From the NCBI RefSeq assembly GCF_000825685.1, contig NZ_CCXM01000001.1:953828-1017827 (forward strand): a DNA stretch of 64,000 nucleotides, read 5' to 3'. A program made the position numbers and the translations under genes. The DNA is from Rickettsia hoogstraalii. GTDB lineage: Bacteria; Pseudomonadota; Alphaproteobacteria; Rickettsiales; Rickettsiaceae. This document shows positions 9,707 to 17,784 of the stretch, one piece after another; positions within the stretch are counted from its first letter, which is position 1, and every line of letters starts with the position of its first letter. Under the pieces are notes generated by a model that was not told where the DNA came from, did not search any database, and saw only the letters and a list, made by a program, of their open reading frames with translations.

Positions 9707-10818
9707 ATCATTGATATTAAATTATTATTTATATTGCCTATTTGTTCAACTTCCATAGCACAAGATTGTTGCAAATCATTATATGCCCAATGGAACACAT
9801 CTACTCCAACTATACTAGTATATTCATCATCAGTAATTCTAGTGGTATCTAGTAAATATACGTCCTTGCCGCTAGATGGAATAGCTTTAAGTTTTTGAGT
9901 ATCTTCGTTATTTTCTAATATTTGTTCTTTCCAATCGGCTATAGGTAAAACAGCATGATCTTTTAAATCAGCAAAATTCTTTAGCTTATGATTATTTAAT
10001 CCTTCAACCATTTTATTAATACCTAGATATTCTGCAGCTTTGTAAGCGGCAGCCCCAACCATATTATATAAATATGTTCCCCATCCTTCTGCTTTTGATG
10101 ATTCTGATTTCTCGATATTATTTACTTTCGGTAAAACTAAGTTTATTTTACCGGCATGACTATTTATAGTATTAATAACATTAGGTTTTGCATTATATAT
10201 CTCGGAATGTTTAGCTAACTCTTCTAGCGGAGTTATTACTTTTCCGGTAAATAAATCCTGATTTATAGCGTATTTAATTACTTCTTGTGAACCTGGGCTG
10301 TCAAAGGTTACGGATTTATTAAAATTTAAATTACGAGAATGTAATTCTACGCCGGTTAAATCCGCAACTATTGCTCCAAGTGAATGACCGCTAGTCTCAA
10401 AAATATATTCTGCAGCTTTCTCAATACCGCCTATTTTTTCAATTACTTCATCAACAAATTTTTGAGCCGTTTTTAGTTTATTAGGAGCATAACGGAGAAT
10501 GATAAGTGCATCATCCCATACGTCATTCATATCTGCTTTTGTGCCGGCACTAGCAATATGAACGACTTTAGTTTCCTTATTTATAAATGCAACAGCTTTA
10601 TAACCATATTGAGCTGTATTTGCATTATCACAAGAAGCAGCAAGTATTTCAAATCCACTACCTACTAAATGAGTACCACCTGTCGTTAATGCTTCTGCAA
10701 GGTATCGACTTGTATAATCTGTCTTATACGCAAGATTTACTCCTAAATGGGCAAATTCCTTATAATTTATAGCATTTGTAGGAATTTCTGCTTTACTCAC
10801 AAATTCAACCTTTTTCAT
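9700..10818 (-). CDS. Lipase-like alpha/beta-hydrolase
   Basis: A 372-residue protein whose middle carries the serine-hydrolase elbow TSGHSLGAIVADLTG (about residues 143-157, nucleophile Ser in GHSLG), preceded by the strand KVVHIASAGTK and followed by NKSVTFDSPGSQEVIKYA, which is the usual position of the acid residue. This order resembles the class 3 lipase and DUF2974 families. No signal peptide is visible at the N-terminus (MKKVEFVSKAEIPTNAINYK), so it is cytosolic or exported without a Sec signal. A decayed duplicate lies downstream. A palindrome (ACCGTATTTTATGGT on the minus strand) lies 26 bases before the start. Substrate unknown; a role on host lipids would be speculation. Confidence 0.65.
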   Translation of the reverse strand: MKKVEFVSKAEIPTNAINYKEFAHLGVNLAYKTDYTSRYLAEALTTGGTHLVGSGFEILAASCDNANTAQYGYKAVAFINKETKVVHIASAGTKADMNDVWDDALIILRYAPNKLKTAQKFVDEVIEKIGGIEKAAEYIFETSGHSLGAIVADLTGVELHSRNLNFNKSVTFDSPGSQEVIKYAINQDLFTGKVITPLEELAKHSEIYNAKPNVINTINSHAGKINLVLPKVNNIEKSESSKAEGWGTYLYNMVGAAAYKAAEYLGINKMVEGLNNHKLKNFADLKDHAVLPIADWKEQILENNEDTQKLKAIPSSGKDVYLLDTTRITDDEYTSIVGVDVFHWAYNDLQQSCAMEVEQIGNINNNLISMIC

Positions 10819-10843
10819 AATTCAACCTTTTTATATTTAAATT

Positions 10844-10858
10844 ACCATAAAATACGGT
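10844..10858. promoter_or_regulatory. Palindrome in front of the lipase-like gene
   Basis: ACCATAAAATACGGT is nearly self-complementary and recurs as ACCATATTTTATGGT at 9317-9331, next to the decayed paralogue. It could be an operator or part of a 5' leader hairpin. The evidence is only position and recurrence. Confidence 0.3.
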
Positions 10859-10872
10859 TTTATTAACAAATG

Positions 10873-11334
10873 TCAAGCATTAATATTATAATGTTTCTTA
10901 ATAACCTCTTTAGCTCTCTTTTCAAAAGCTACAATCATTTTTTCGGTTGCTTTGGTAAAATAAGTACCAATTAATTTATCCAGTATTACGGATTTCATTT
11001 TAAAATCAATAAAAAATTTTAATTCAGTTCCTGCCGTGCATGGAACAAATTGCCAAGTACTTTTTAAATATTCAAAAGGTCCTGAAATAGCTACCGTATT
11101 AATCAAATATATTCCATCATCTGTTATTTCGCTTGTAACTCGTGAGTTATATTTTTCTGAAAAGCCTTTTAACTGAATTACTAACTCAGCAATGATCTCA
11201 TATTTATCTTCTGAAATAACTCTAGAAGCAGAACACCAAGGCAAGAATTTAGGATAAGATTTTACGTCCCAGACCAAATCAAACAATTCTTGCGGTTTAT
11301 AGGGTAAAATTTTTGTTTGCTGGAAAAAAGCCAT
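10873..11334 (-). CDS. COQ10/RatA-family START-domain protein
   Basis: A 153-residue polyketide-cyclase/START-fold protein. Family marks are the N-terminal YKPQELFDLVWDVKSYPKFL with PWCSASRV, the middle NTVAISGPFEYLKSTWQFVP, and a C-terminal helix ending FEKRAKEVI. In eukaryotes and alphaproteobacteria this family (COQ10) binds ubiquinone and is needed for efficient respiration; the E. coli relative RatA was described as a ribosome-association toxin. In a respiring alphaproteobacterium the COQ10 role is more likely. Its ATG overlaps the TGA of the SDHAF4-like reading frame just upstream, suggesting a coupled pair linked to the respiratory chain. Confidence 0.85.
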   Translation of the reverse strand: MAFFQQTKILPYKPQELFDLVWDVKSYPKFLPWCSASRVISEDKYEIIAELVIQLKGFSEKYNSRVTSEITDDGIYLINTVAISGPFEYLKSTWQFVPCTAGTELKFFIDFKMKSVILDKLIGTYFTKATEKMIVAFEKRAKEVIKKHYNINA

Positions 11335-11592
11335 CAGAAGTCAGTTACTTTACCTTTATGCTGCCAATCACCGTATCTTGTCGGTTCTAAGCCTTTAACG
11401 CCGCCGATTTCTTTTTCTTTTGGTACAGCGTCATTCACAAAGCTTGATACAGGCGAATTTTTTGAGTTAAGTCCGTACTCACGTTATTGTACGCTCCGTA
11501 GACTTACTCTTAAATTCATCCTGTCTGAAGCTTTGTGAATTTAGCTGTAAATTTTCTTCTTCTGATATATTATTATCTTTTTTATCGTCCAT
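11334..11592 (-). pseudogene. SDHAF4-like (DUF1674) gene interrupted by a palindromic element
   Basis: The reading frame starts MDDKKDNNISEEENLQLNSQ. After the type F palindrome it continues in the next frame with the diagnostic DUF1674 end: KEKEIGGVKGLEPTRYGDWQ then HKGKVTDF and stop. DUF1674/SDHAF4 proteins help insert FAD-loaded SdhA into succinate dehydrogenase. The element contains a stop (after STERTIT) and shifts the frame by one base, so no single frame spans both halves. The gene looks inactivated by the element unless the shift is bypassed. The terminal TGA overlaps the start of the COQ10-like gene. Confidence 0.75.
11433..11541. repeat. Type F palindromic element inside the SDHAF4-like gene
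   Basis: A long inverted repeat: ATTCACAAAGCTT and CAGGCGAATTT on the left, AAATTCATCCTG and GAAGCTTTGTGAAT on the right, around a centre ACTCACGTTATTGTACGC. By these limits it is 109 bases, one base more than a multiple of three, which fits the frame change of the host gene. Its style is that of the Rickettsia palindromic elements that insert into genes. Confidence 0.75.
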
Positions 11593-11610
11593 AATTAATA
11601 CTCCTGCGAA

Positions 11611-11749
11611 ATGAAGAGTTGGGATACGAAGATCAACTTGGAAAAGAGCAAGGAGTCTGTAAGCCGAGGAGCGGAGCGTACAAAAGTACGTGAGCATCCG
11701 AGGTCTTACAAAGACGACGCAGCCAATTTTTCAAGTTCATCGAGTATAT
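11611..11749. repeat. Type E palindromic repeat, copy E2 (in front of rsmE)
   Basis: It fills almost the whole divergent gap between the SDHAF4-like gene and rsmE. Left arm GATCAACTTGGAAAAGAGC, right arm GCCAATTTTTCAAGTTCATC, and an inverted centre around GTACAAAAGTAC. It ends CGAGTATAT directly against the rsmE ATG. Confidence 0.75.
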
Positions 11750-12472
11750 ATGAAATTTAATCGTATCTATATTAATAGTCATTTAGCTGAAAATAGCAAG
11801 ATAGAATTAGCAGGTGATCATGTTCATTATGTTAAAACGGTGCTACGTCTTAAAGTAAATGATAGTGTGCGTATCTTTAACGGTACGGATGGAGAATTTT
11901 TAGCACAAATTACCGATATAGGTAAGCATAACCTATCGGTTAGGCTTAAAGAACAGTTAAAAAAGCCGTATACAGAATCTGCGTTAACTCTTGCTGCTGC
12001 TATAATAAAGCAAGATAAATTAATGCTTGCAATAAATATGGCTACGCAACTCGGTATAACTAAAATTATTCCGTTAATTACTAGGCGGTGTCAATTTAGA
12101 ACGATAAATATCGAACGTTTAACGAAATGTGTTATTGAGACAACAGAGCAATCAGAACGTCTTACTCCCCCGATAATTGAAAAAGCTATCACAATACAAG
12201 ATTACCTTAAAGAGAATAATAATTTGATGTTATATGCTAATGAACATGAAAAAGAAGAAAATTCTATATTACGCATTTTATCATCACTTAGTAATAGTGA
12301 TATAACTATTATTATAGGACCGGAGGGAAGCTTTACTAATGATGAGCTGGAACTTCTTGCCTCATATAAGAATACAAAATCTGTAAGTTTAGGAAGTAAT
12401 ATATTACGTGCTGAAACAGCAGCAATAACTGCTATAGCACAAGTGAAGCTGTTAGGTCTTCATTGCGAGTAG
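11750..12472 (+). CDS. rsmE: 16S rRNA m3U1498 methyltransferase RsmE
   Basis: A SPOUT-class methyltransferase that makes m3U at 16S rRNA position 1498. From [20 protein letters not shown] it has the N-terminal PUA-like part ([15 protein letters not shown]), then the knotted SAM-binding domain with [16 protein letters not shown] and the C-terminal [20 protein letters not shown]. The 240-residue length is normal. I chose the ATG at 11750 because the longer in-frame extension lies inside a type E repeat and does not look like an RsmE N-terminus. Confidence 0.93.
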   Translation: MKFNRIYINSHLAENSKIELAGDHVHYVKTVLRLKVNDSVRIFNGTDGEFLAQITDIGKHNLSVRLKEQLKKPYTESALTLAAAIIKQDKLMLAINMATQLGITKIIPLITRRCQFRTINIERLTKCVIETTEQSERLTPPIIEKAITIQDYLKENNNLMLYANEHEKEENSILRILSSLSNSDITIIIGPEGSFTNDELELLASYKNTKSVSLGSNILRAETAAITAIAQVKLLGLHCE

Positions 12473-12479
12473 GTATTGC

Positions 12480-12635
12480 CCGTGTGAATACCTGAGCCGT
12501 CATTGCGAGGAGATGCGTAGCATCGACGTGGCAATCTCAGGAATTTGGCACGAGATTGCTTCGTCGAATTACTACGTAATTCTTCTCGCAATGACGAGAA
12601 AATTGATCCACGCAATAATGTCCGCTTGCAATGAC
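12480..12635. repeat. Type A palindromic repeat, copy A3
   Basis: The core runs from GTCATTGCGAGG (12499) to CTTCTCGCAATGAC (ending 12595), with inner GGCAATCTCAGG and CACGAGATTGCTTC. A weak outer shell is visible (GTGTGAATACC; GATCCACGCAATAATG). It lies between the convergent rsmE and the DUF378 gene and could be the end of both transcripts. Confidence 0.8.
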
Positions 12636-12647
12636 AAAAAGATAGAG

Positions 12648-12884
12648 TTACTTCGCCTTTTCTATTCCGGGTTTACAAAATAGCTTACCTAAACAAAGGA
12701 AAGAATATACACCACAAAAGCCTATAATTATATAAAGTATTGTAACAATAATTGGAAATGAGCCAAATAAAAGTGTGACTAAATTAAAATTAAATAATCC
12801 GACTAAGCCCCAATTTATAGCACCTATAGAAGATAATAAATGTATAGTAGTAATAAGCGGATTATTAGAAGTATTTATTAACAT
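12648..12884 (-). CDS. DUF378 small membrane protein
   Basis: A 78-residue membrane protein with the DUF378 pattern: a first helix containing SSIGAINWGLVGLFNFNLV, then LLFGSFPIIVTILYIIIG with a second helix and a Cys-containing tail (LCLGKLFCKPG). The family is widespread in bacteria and has no known function. It stands alone between repeat A3 and acrD, on the same strand as acrD and downstream of it. Confidence 0.8.
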   Translation of the reverse strand: MLINTSNNPLITTIHLLSSIGAINWGLVGLFNFNLVTLLFGSFPIIVTILYIIIGFCGVYSFLCLGKLFCKPGIEKAK

Positions 12885-12970
12885 ATTTTGACCTCATATT
12901 CATTAAACGTAAAATAATCATTTCTCATTTTGAGCTATATGTCTACTAAATTTTATAATTCTATAATTTA

Positions 12971-15900
12971 TTAATCCTTCTTAAAAGTTTGATATATTAC
13001 AGGTATAACAAAAATTGTAAATATAGTACCGATGCTTAATCCTCCAACTATTACAAAGCCTATAGAATTACGAGCAGCAGCACCGGCTCCATCTGCAAAT
13101 ACTAGAGGTAAAGCTCCGACTACAGCAGCAAGGGTAGTCATAAGAATTGGACGCAAGCGAAGTTTTGAGGATTCTATTATAGCTTCTTGAACCTTTACTC
13201 CTTTTTCTCTTAGCTGATTAGCAAATTCTACTATCATAATAGAATTCTTAGTAATTAATCCAATTAAGGTAATAAGTCCGATATTACTATACATATTAAG
13301 GCTATTACCAGCAAGCCAGAGAGCAAGTACACCGCCGGTTATTGAGAAAGGTACGGCGAGTAATATTAATAAAGGGTCAGTAAAGCTTTCAAATTGAGCT
13401 GCAAGCACTAAATAGATAAATACAAGAGCAAATACAAATGTTATAAGCATATTACTGTCTGCCTCTCTCATTTGTTTAATTTCGCCGATATATTCAATTA
13501 TAGTATTACTAGGGTCAAGTAACTTAGCGGCTATTTTATTGATTTCATTAATTGCATCATTAATTTTCCCGTCAGGAGCAAGATCGGAAGAAATAGTAAC
13601 GGATTTTGAATTATTATAATGACTATATGATTTTACTGATATTTTTTCCGTAATATTAGCTATCGATTCAAGCGGTAACATATTATTATTTTTTGCTCTG
13701 ATTAAAATTTTACTAAAATCGCTAATATCTTTTCGATCTTTTTGATTAAATTGCAATATAACGTCATATAAATCATTACCCATTCTAAAATCCCCAATTT
13801 GTTGACCTGCAAGTAAATATTGTACCGTTTTGCCTATATTTGCCAAATCTATTCCGTATAAATAAGCCTTATCACGGTTGACTTCTATACTTATAGTTGG
13901 CATTGCCGATTGTAAATTTCTATTGACGTTTAAGAAAATAGGATTTGTTTTCATTATATCAATAAATTGTTGTGATATTTTATCTAAATCATCATATTCA
14001 AGATTCGTTTGAATAGTAAACTCGATAGGGCTACTTGCATTCCCGCTAACCATCGAACGTGGATCCATAGCGAAAATCGACATGCCCGGTATTTCGGAAA
14101 ACTGCTTATTTAACATATTCTTAATAATTTCTTGAGAACGAGAACGCTCACCCCAATCTTTTAATGGAATGAATCCAAAAACATTATCGCTACCGCCTGC
14201 ACCTATTACCATCAGATAACCTAATATATCTTTATAATTAGCAAGGATTTTTTCGGCTTCTTTCACTACTTTAGTAGAAGATTCTAAACTAGAACCTTCA
14301 GGTCCTTTAAGAGAAACTTGTAAAAATCCGTCATCTTCTTGGGGTACGAAAATTTTTTGAGTAAATTTAAAACTAATAATCAGCACTATAAAAGATGATG
14401 CAATAATGATGACAAATTTCTTTTTATTGTCAAAAGTTAGCTTTAGATAGTAAATATATTTATTTTGAATAAATTGTAGAATGTCGTTAAACTTTACTAA
14501 GAATTTCGGTAAGTCCGTATTATGTTTTGTAACCATACGACTTGACATCATAGGAGTTAAAGTTAAAGCAACAAATCCTGAGAACAAAACGCAAAATGCT
14601 AAAGTCCAAGCAAATTCAATAAATAATTTCCCGATAAAACCCTCTATAAAACCGACGGGTAAAAATACGGCAGCAAGCGTAATAGTCATAGCAATGATTG
14701 CAAAGCCGATTTCTTTAGAAGCAAGTAAAGCTGCTTCCATGGGTTTATGCCCCATTTCATTATATCTAAAAATGTTTTCAAGCATAACTATCGCATCATC
14801 GACGACTAAACCTATAGCAAGTATCATAGCAAGGAGCGTAAATATATTAATAGAAAATCCAAAAGCATACATTACGCTAAAAGTACCGATCAATGATACC
14901 GGAATCGTCACAAACGGAATTAAGGTAATTTTAGCAGAAGCAAGAAATAAATAAGTGACTAAAACTACTAATATTAAAGCTTCAAAAATTGTTTGAAATA
15001 CCGCATAAATTGATGCTTTTACAGGTGTTGCTCCATCATATGCGATACCCATGCTTATTCCTTTGGGCATGGATTCTTTAATTCTTTCTAGCTCTTTAGT
15101 TACTTCATTTGATAAATCTATGACATTAGCTTTTGATTCTTTTATAAGACCAAGAGCAATGGAGCTTTTGCCGTTATATCTGAAAATTATGTCCTCATCG
15201 GGAGAAGTTAAAGATATTTTCGCTATATCTCGTAATTTTGTGATACCTCCGTTTTGTACTTTTAGAATAATATTACCGAATTCTTCCGGTGTAGATAAAG
15301 AACCTTCAAGAGTGACTATAAAATTATTACTTTTTGTTTTAATCGTACCTGCGGGATAATCTTTATTTTGCTCTTTTATTGCAGATTCAATCTCCAATAA
15401 AGAAATTTTATGTTGATATAATTTTTTGGAGTCAGGTTCTATTCTCATTATATATTTCCGACCGCCGTAAATTTGTGACTGTCCTACACTTTCAAGTTTA
15501 TCTAAAGGTGTTTGTAGATTATCTTCGACGATCTTTGTTAATTCTAAATCGCTATATTGATCACTTTCAACACTTATGAAGAGGCTTGGGAAACTATCGG
15601 CATCAAGTTTTGCAACTGATGGTGCTTTCATATCTTGCGGGAACATATAAGTGATATCCGATATTTTAGAACGAACATCGTTTAATGCTACTTCAATATC
15701 GGTAGATAGTAAAAATGATAAAGTAATACTACTTTCGCCTGTAGAACTTTGAGAAGTTATATAATCTAAATTTTTAACCGTCTTTAAAGCTTTTTCTATA
15801 CGCGTCGTTATTTCTTTTTCCATATATAAAGCATCGGCACCTGCATAATGAGCTTCGACATTTATAATGGGAACTGAAATATCCGGAGTTCCTCTAATTT

Positions 15901-15997
15901 GTAGTTTGGTAAAAAAAATTGCTCCAAGAGCTACGATAACCAAACTCAAAACTGTAGCAAAGACAGGGCGTTTAATACAAATTTCAGACAATAACAT
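12971..15997 (-). CDS. acrD: RND-family efflux pump (AcrB/AcrD type)
   Basis: A proton-driven inner-membrane pump of the resistance-nodulation-division family, 1008 residues, close to the usual 1030-1050. It has the N-terminal helix MLLSEICIKRPVFATVLSLV, two large periplasmic porter regions, and the proton-relay Asp pair in LAIGLVVDDAIVMLENIF, followed by the characteristic LTPMMSSR. The second half repeats the fold (FALVFIYLVLAAQFESFTDP; TKNSIMIVEFANQLREKG). No membrane-fusion partner or outer-membrane channel is adjacent, so it must pair with proteins encoded elsewhere. Substrates are unknown; AcrB-type pumps export drugs, detergents and lipids. Confidence 0.93.
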   Translation of the reverse strand: MLLSEICIKRPVFATVLSLVIVALGAIFFTKLQIRGTPDISVPIINVEAHYAGADALYMEKEITTRIEKALKTVKNLDYITSQSSTGESSITLSFLLSTDIEVALNDVRSKISDITYMFPQDMKAPSVAKLDADSFPSLFISVESDQYSDLELTKIVEDNLQTPLDKLESVGQSQIYGGRKYIMRIEPDSKKLYQHKISLLEIESAIKEQNKDYPAGTIKTKSNNFIVTLEGSLSTPEEFGNIILKVQNGGITKLRDIAKISLTSPDEDIIFRYNGKSSIALGLIKESKANVIDLSNEVTKELERIKESMPKGISMGIAYDGATPVKASIYAVFQTIFEALILVVLVTYLFLASAKITLIPFVTIPVSLIGTFSVMYAFGFSINIFTLLAMILAIGLVVDDAIVMLENIFRYNEMGHKPMEAALLASKEIGFAIIAMTITLAAVFLPVGFIEGFIGKLFIEFAWTLAFCVLFSGFVALTLTPMMSSRMVTKHNTDLPKFLVKFNDILQFIQNKYIYYLKLTFDNKKKFVIIIASSFIVLIISFKFTQKIFVPQEDDGFLQVSLKGPEGSSLESSTKVVKEAEKILANYKDILGYLMVIGAGGSDNVFGFIPLKDWGERSRSQEIIKNMLNKQFSEIPGMSIFAMDPRSMVSGNASSPIEFTIQTNLEYDDLDKISQQFIDIMKTNPIFLNVNRNLQSAMPTISIEVNRDKAYLYGIDLANIGKTVQYLLAGQQIGDFRMGNDLYDVILQFNQKDRKDISDFSKILIRAKNNNMLPLESIANITEKISVKSYSHYNNSKSVTISSDLAPDGKINDAINEINKIAAKLLDPSNTIIEYIGEIKQMREADSNMLITFVFALVFIYLVLAAQFESFTDPLLILLAVPFSITGGVLALWLAGNSLNMYSNIGLITLIGLITKNSIMIVEFANQLREKGVKVQEAIIESSKLRLRPILMTTLAAVVGALPLVFADGAGAAARNSIGFVIVGGLSIGTIFTIFVIPVIYQTFKKD

Positions 15998-16043
15998 TAG
16001 ATTTAATATATTTTTCTTTAAAAATTTTATTCTAAATTAATAT

Positions 16044-16077
16044 GAATAGCGAATTATTACATAAATCTGCTATTCGG
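16044..16077. repeat. Type G short hairpin repeat, copy 2
   Basis: GAATAGC and GCTATTC flank GAATTATTACATAAATCT. Apart from one extra A in the loop it equals the copy at 1441-1474. It is about 50 bases upstream of the acrD start. Confidence 0.6.
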
Positions 16078-16355
16078 TTAGAAATATTCTATATAAAAGG
16101 TGAAAGATGGTTTCCAACTTATTATATAAATTAAGTATATATTGTTTTTTATTAAAAAACTTATAATTTTTTATAAAGTAGAAAATTAGCTTTTGTAATT
16201 TACTATTGACAATAAATTAAGGTTTTAATGATAAATTTTCACTTTAATTACTTGATTAAGATAGTTTTAACAGTATAACTGATGTAAAATGGCTACATTT
16301 TTCTATAAATTAATATAATAACGTATATATTTTAAACTTTGTAAATAACTGGCAT

Positions 16356-16383
16356 TTGCAGTATGTGGGTAGTTTGTTATAAT
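16356..16383 (+). promoter_or_regulatory. Candidate sigma-70 promoter of the HU-like gene
   Basis: A perfect -10 hexamer TATAAT lies at 16378-16383, with TTGCAG 16 bases upstream as a weak -35. It is about 110 bases before the start codon, which would give a long leader. A good ribosome binding site AAGGAG precedes the ATG at 16473-16478. Confidence 0.4.
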
Positions 16384-16491
16384 TAACTCACATAAAAAAA
16401 TATATTGATGTATATTATTGCCAGTTGTATATATTGTTTTATAAAAAAACATCAATACATATTAACCCATTAAAGGAGAGTTGATTTTATT

Positions 16492-16824
16492 ATGAGTACA
16501 CATAACAAAAAAGAACCAAAAAAAATGAATAAAACCGAATTTATAGCATTTATGACCGACCATGGTCATAATCATAAACATGCTTCACATAAAACATTAA
16601 CAAAAGCTGATGCTGAGAAAGCACTTAATTTAGTTCTTGATAGTGTGATTAGTGCTATAAAGAGCCACCATAATATTAATATAACAGGTTTTGGTTCATT
16701 TGAAATACATTATAGAAAAGCACGTGAGGGCCGTAACCCAAAAACCGGAGCAAAAATGAAAATAGATGCTTACAATCAACCTACTTTTAGAGCTGGAAGA
16801 AAAATGAAAGAAGCTTGTAATTAA
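16492..16824 (+). CDS. HU/IHF-family DNA-binding protein with His-rich insert
   Basis: A nucleoid-associated protein that binds and bends DNA as a dimer. The HU core is clear: MNKTEFIAFM at the start of helix 1, LTKADAEKALNLVLDSVISA for the helical body, ITGFGSFEIHYRKAREGRNP with KTG for the DNA-clasping arm, and PTFRAGRKMKEACN at the end. At 110 residues it is longer than the usual 90, because of 11 extra N-terminal residues (MSTHNKKEPKK) and an insert DHGHNHKHASHK rich in His between the first helix and LTKADAEK. The insert could bind metal or DNA; that is inference. It has its own promoter candidate and a strong ribosome binding site, unusual in this window. Confidence 0.9.
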   Translation: MSTHNKKEPKKMNKTEFIAFMTDHGHNHKHASHKTLTKADAEKALNLVLDSVISAIKSHHNINITGFGSFEIHYRKAREGRNPKTGAKMKIDAYNQPTFRAGRKMKEACN

Positions 16825-16977
16825 AAGAAGTAACTTATTACAGTACTGATAATTTCCAAACCCCGTTACAAGCTTGCGGGGTGACACTAGAAAAACCGGC
16901 TCATGCAACAATGCTCTGCAAAAGCCGGAATGATATAGAACAATTCTTAAGTACAATTCATAACGATATTACAACCA
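16825..16977. repeat. Fragmentary repeat between the HU-like gene and holB
   Basis: The stretch contains CAAACCCCGTTACAAGCTTG followed by CGGGGTGACAC, and CCGGCTCATGCAACAATGCT followed by AAAGCCGG. These are imperfect hairpin arms that recall the outer shells of the A-C repeats (CATGCAACAATG). It looks like a decayed composite palindrome. Confidence 0.4.
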
Positions 16978-17772
16978 TTGATAATTGAACGCCTAGAGTT
17001 TAACTTAAAACATAATAAGCTATATAATAGTTGGCTTATCGAAGCCGAAAATATAGAGCAAGCTTTAAAAGATTTAGAAGATTTTATATATAGTAAGCTT
17101 TTTAAGAATAGCATTCCTCTTGAAAACAATCCTGATTATCATTTCATTGCTAGGGAAACTTCAACTACATCTAATGCTAAAAATATTTCTATTGAACAAA
17201 TAAGAAAATTACAAGATTTCTTAAGTAAAACTTCTGCAATTTCAGGTTATAAAGTTGCCGTAATTTATGCGGCTGATCTTATGAATTTAAATGCGGCGAA
17301 TTCATGCTTAAAAATTCTTGAAGATGCACCAAAGAATAGTTACATTTTTTTAATTACTTCAAGAGCTGCAAGTATTATATCTACAATTAGATCAAGATGT
17401 TTTAAAATTAATGCTAGCTCATCTCAACCTCATTCTATAAATGAACTATATCTTCAATTTATTCAGCCGATAGCAAATAATGAAACGTTAGATTTTATTA
17501 ATCGCTTTACTACTAAAGACCGAGAATTATGGCTAGATTTTATTGATAATTTATTATTATTATTGAATAGAATTCTTAAAAAATCCGCTAACGTCAATAT
17601 TGAGCTTCTAGATTTAGAAAATAAGATTTTTGATAAACTGCCAAATAAGCATCCTTCCTATTTACTACAAAAATTTACCGATATAAAAAAGTTAATATAT
17701 AATACCGTTGATTATGATTTAGATTTAAAAACAAGTTATATATTAGTGGTGAATGAGTTTTTTACAGGGTAA
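16978..17772 (+). CDS. holB: DNA polymerase III delta' subunit
   Basis: A clamp-loader subunit that helps load the beta sliding clamp. It shows the delta' signatures ISIEQIRKLQDFLSKTSAIS and GYKVAVIYAADLMNLNAANS with CLKILEDAPKNSYIFL, and the sensor region STIRSRCFKINAS. At 264 residues it is shorter than E. coli delta' (334), with a reduced C-terminal collar domain. A TAA at 16948 closes the frame upstream and no ATG fits, so the start is probably TTG at 16978. The delta subunit gene holA is also in this window. Confidence 0.85.
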   Translation: MIIERLEFNLKHNKLYNSWLIEAENIEQALKDLEDFIYSKLFKNSIPLENNPDYHFIARETSTTSNAKNISIEQIRKLQDFLSKTSAISGYKVAVIYAADLMNLNAANSCLKILEDAPKNSYIFLITSRAASIISTIRSRCFKINASSSQPHSINELYLQFIQPIANNETLDFINRFTTKDRELWLDFIDNLLLLLNRILKKSANVNIELLDLENKIFDKLPNKHPSYLLQKFTDIKKLIYNTVDYDLDLKTSYILVVNEFFTG

Positions 17773-17784
17773 AATTTTTTCAAA

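Larger units (their letters stand above)
15998..16491. other. Divergent regulatory gap between acrD and the HU-like gene
   Basis: Nearly 500 AT-rich bases without a supported gene. It holds a type G hairpin (16044-16077), the string AAAGGTGAAAGATGGTTTCC (also near 8190 with two changes), a TTGACA hexamer at 16206, and the better promoter candidate for the HU-like gene at 16356-16383. Confidence 0.4.

Noticed and set aside
14481..14954. Open frame of 157 codons antisense to acrD
   Set aside because: The acrD reading frame is complete with strong RND motifs; the antisense frame has no recognisable domain.
16206..16234. TTGACA at 16206 as promoter for the HU-like gene
   Set aside because: No good -10 lies 16-18 bases downstream; the TATAAT at 16378 is the better candidate.
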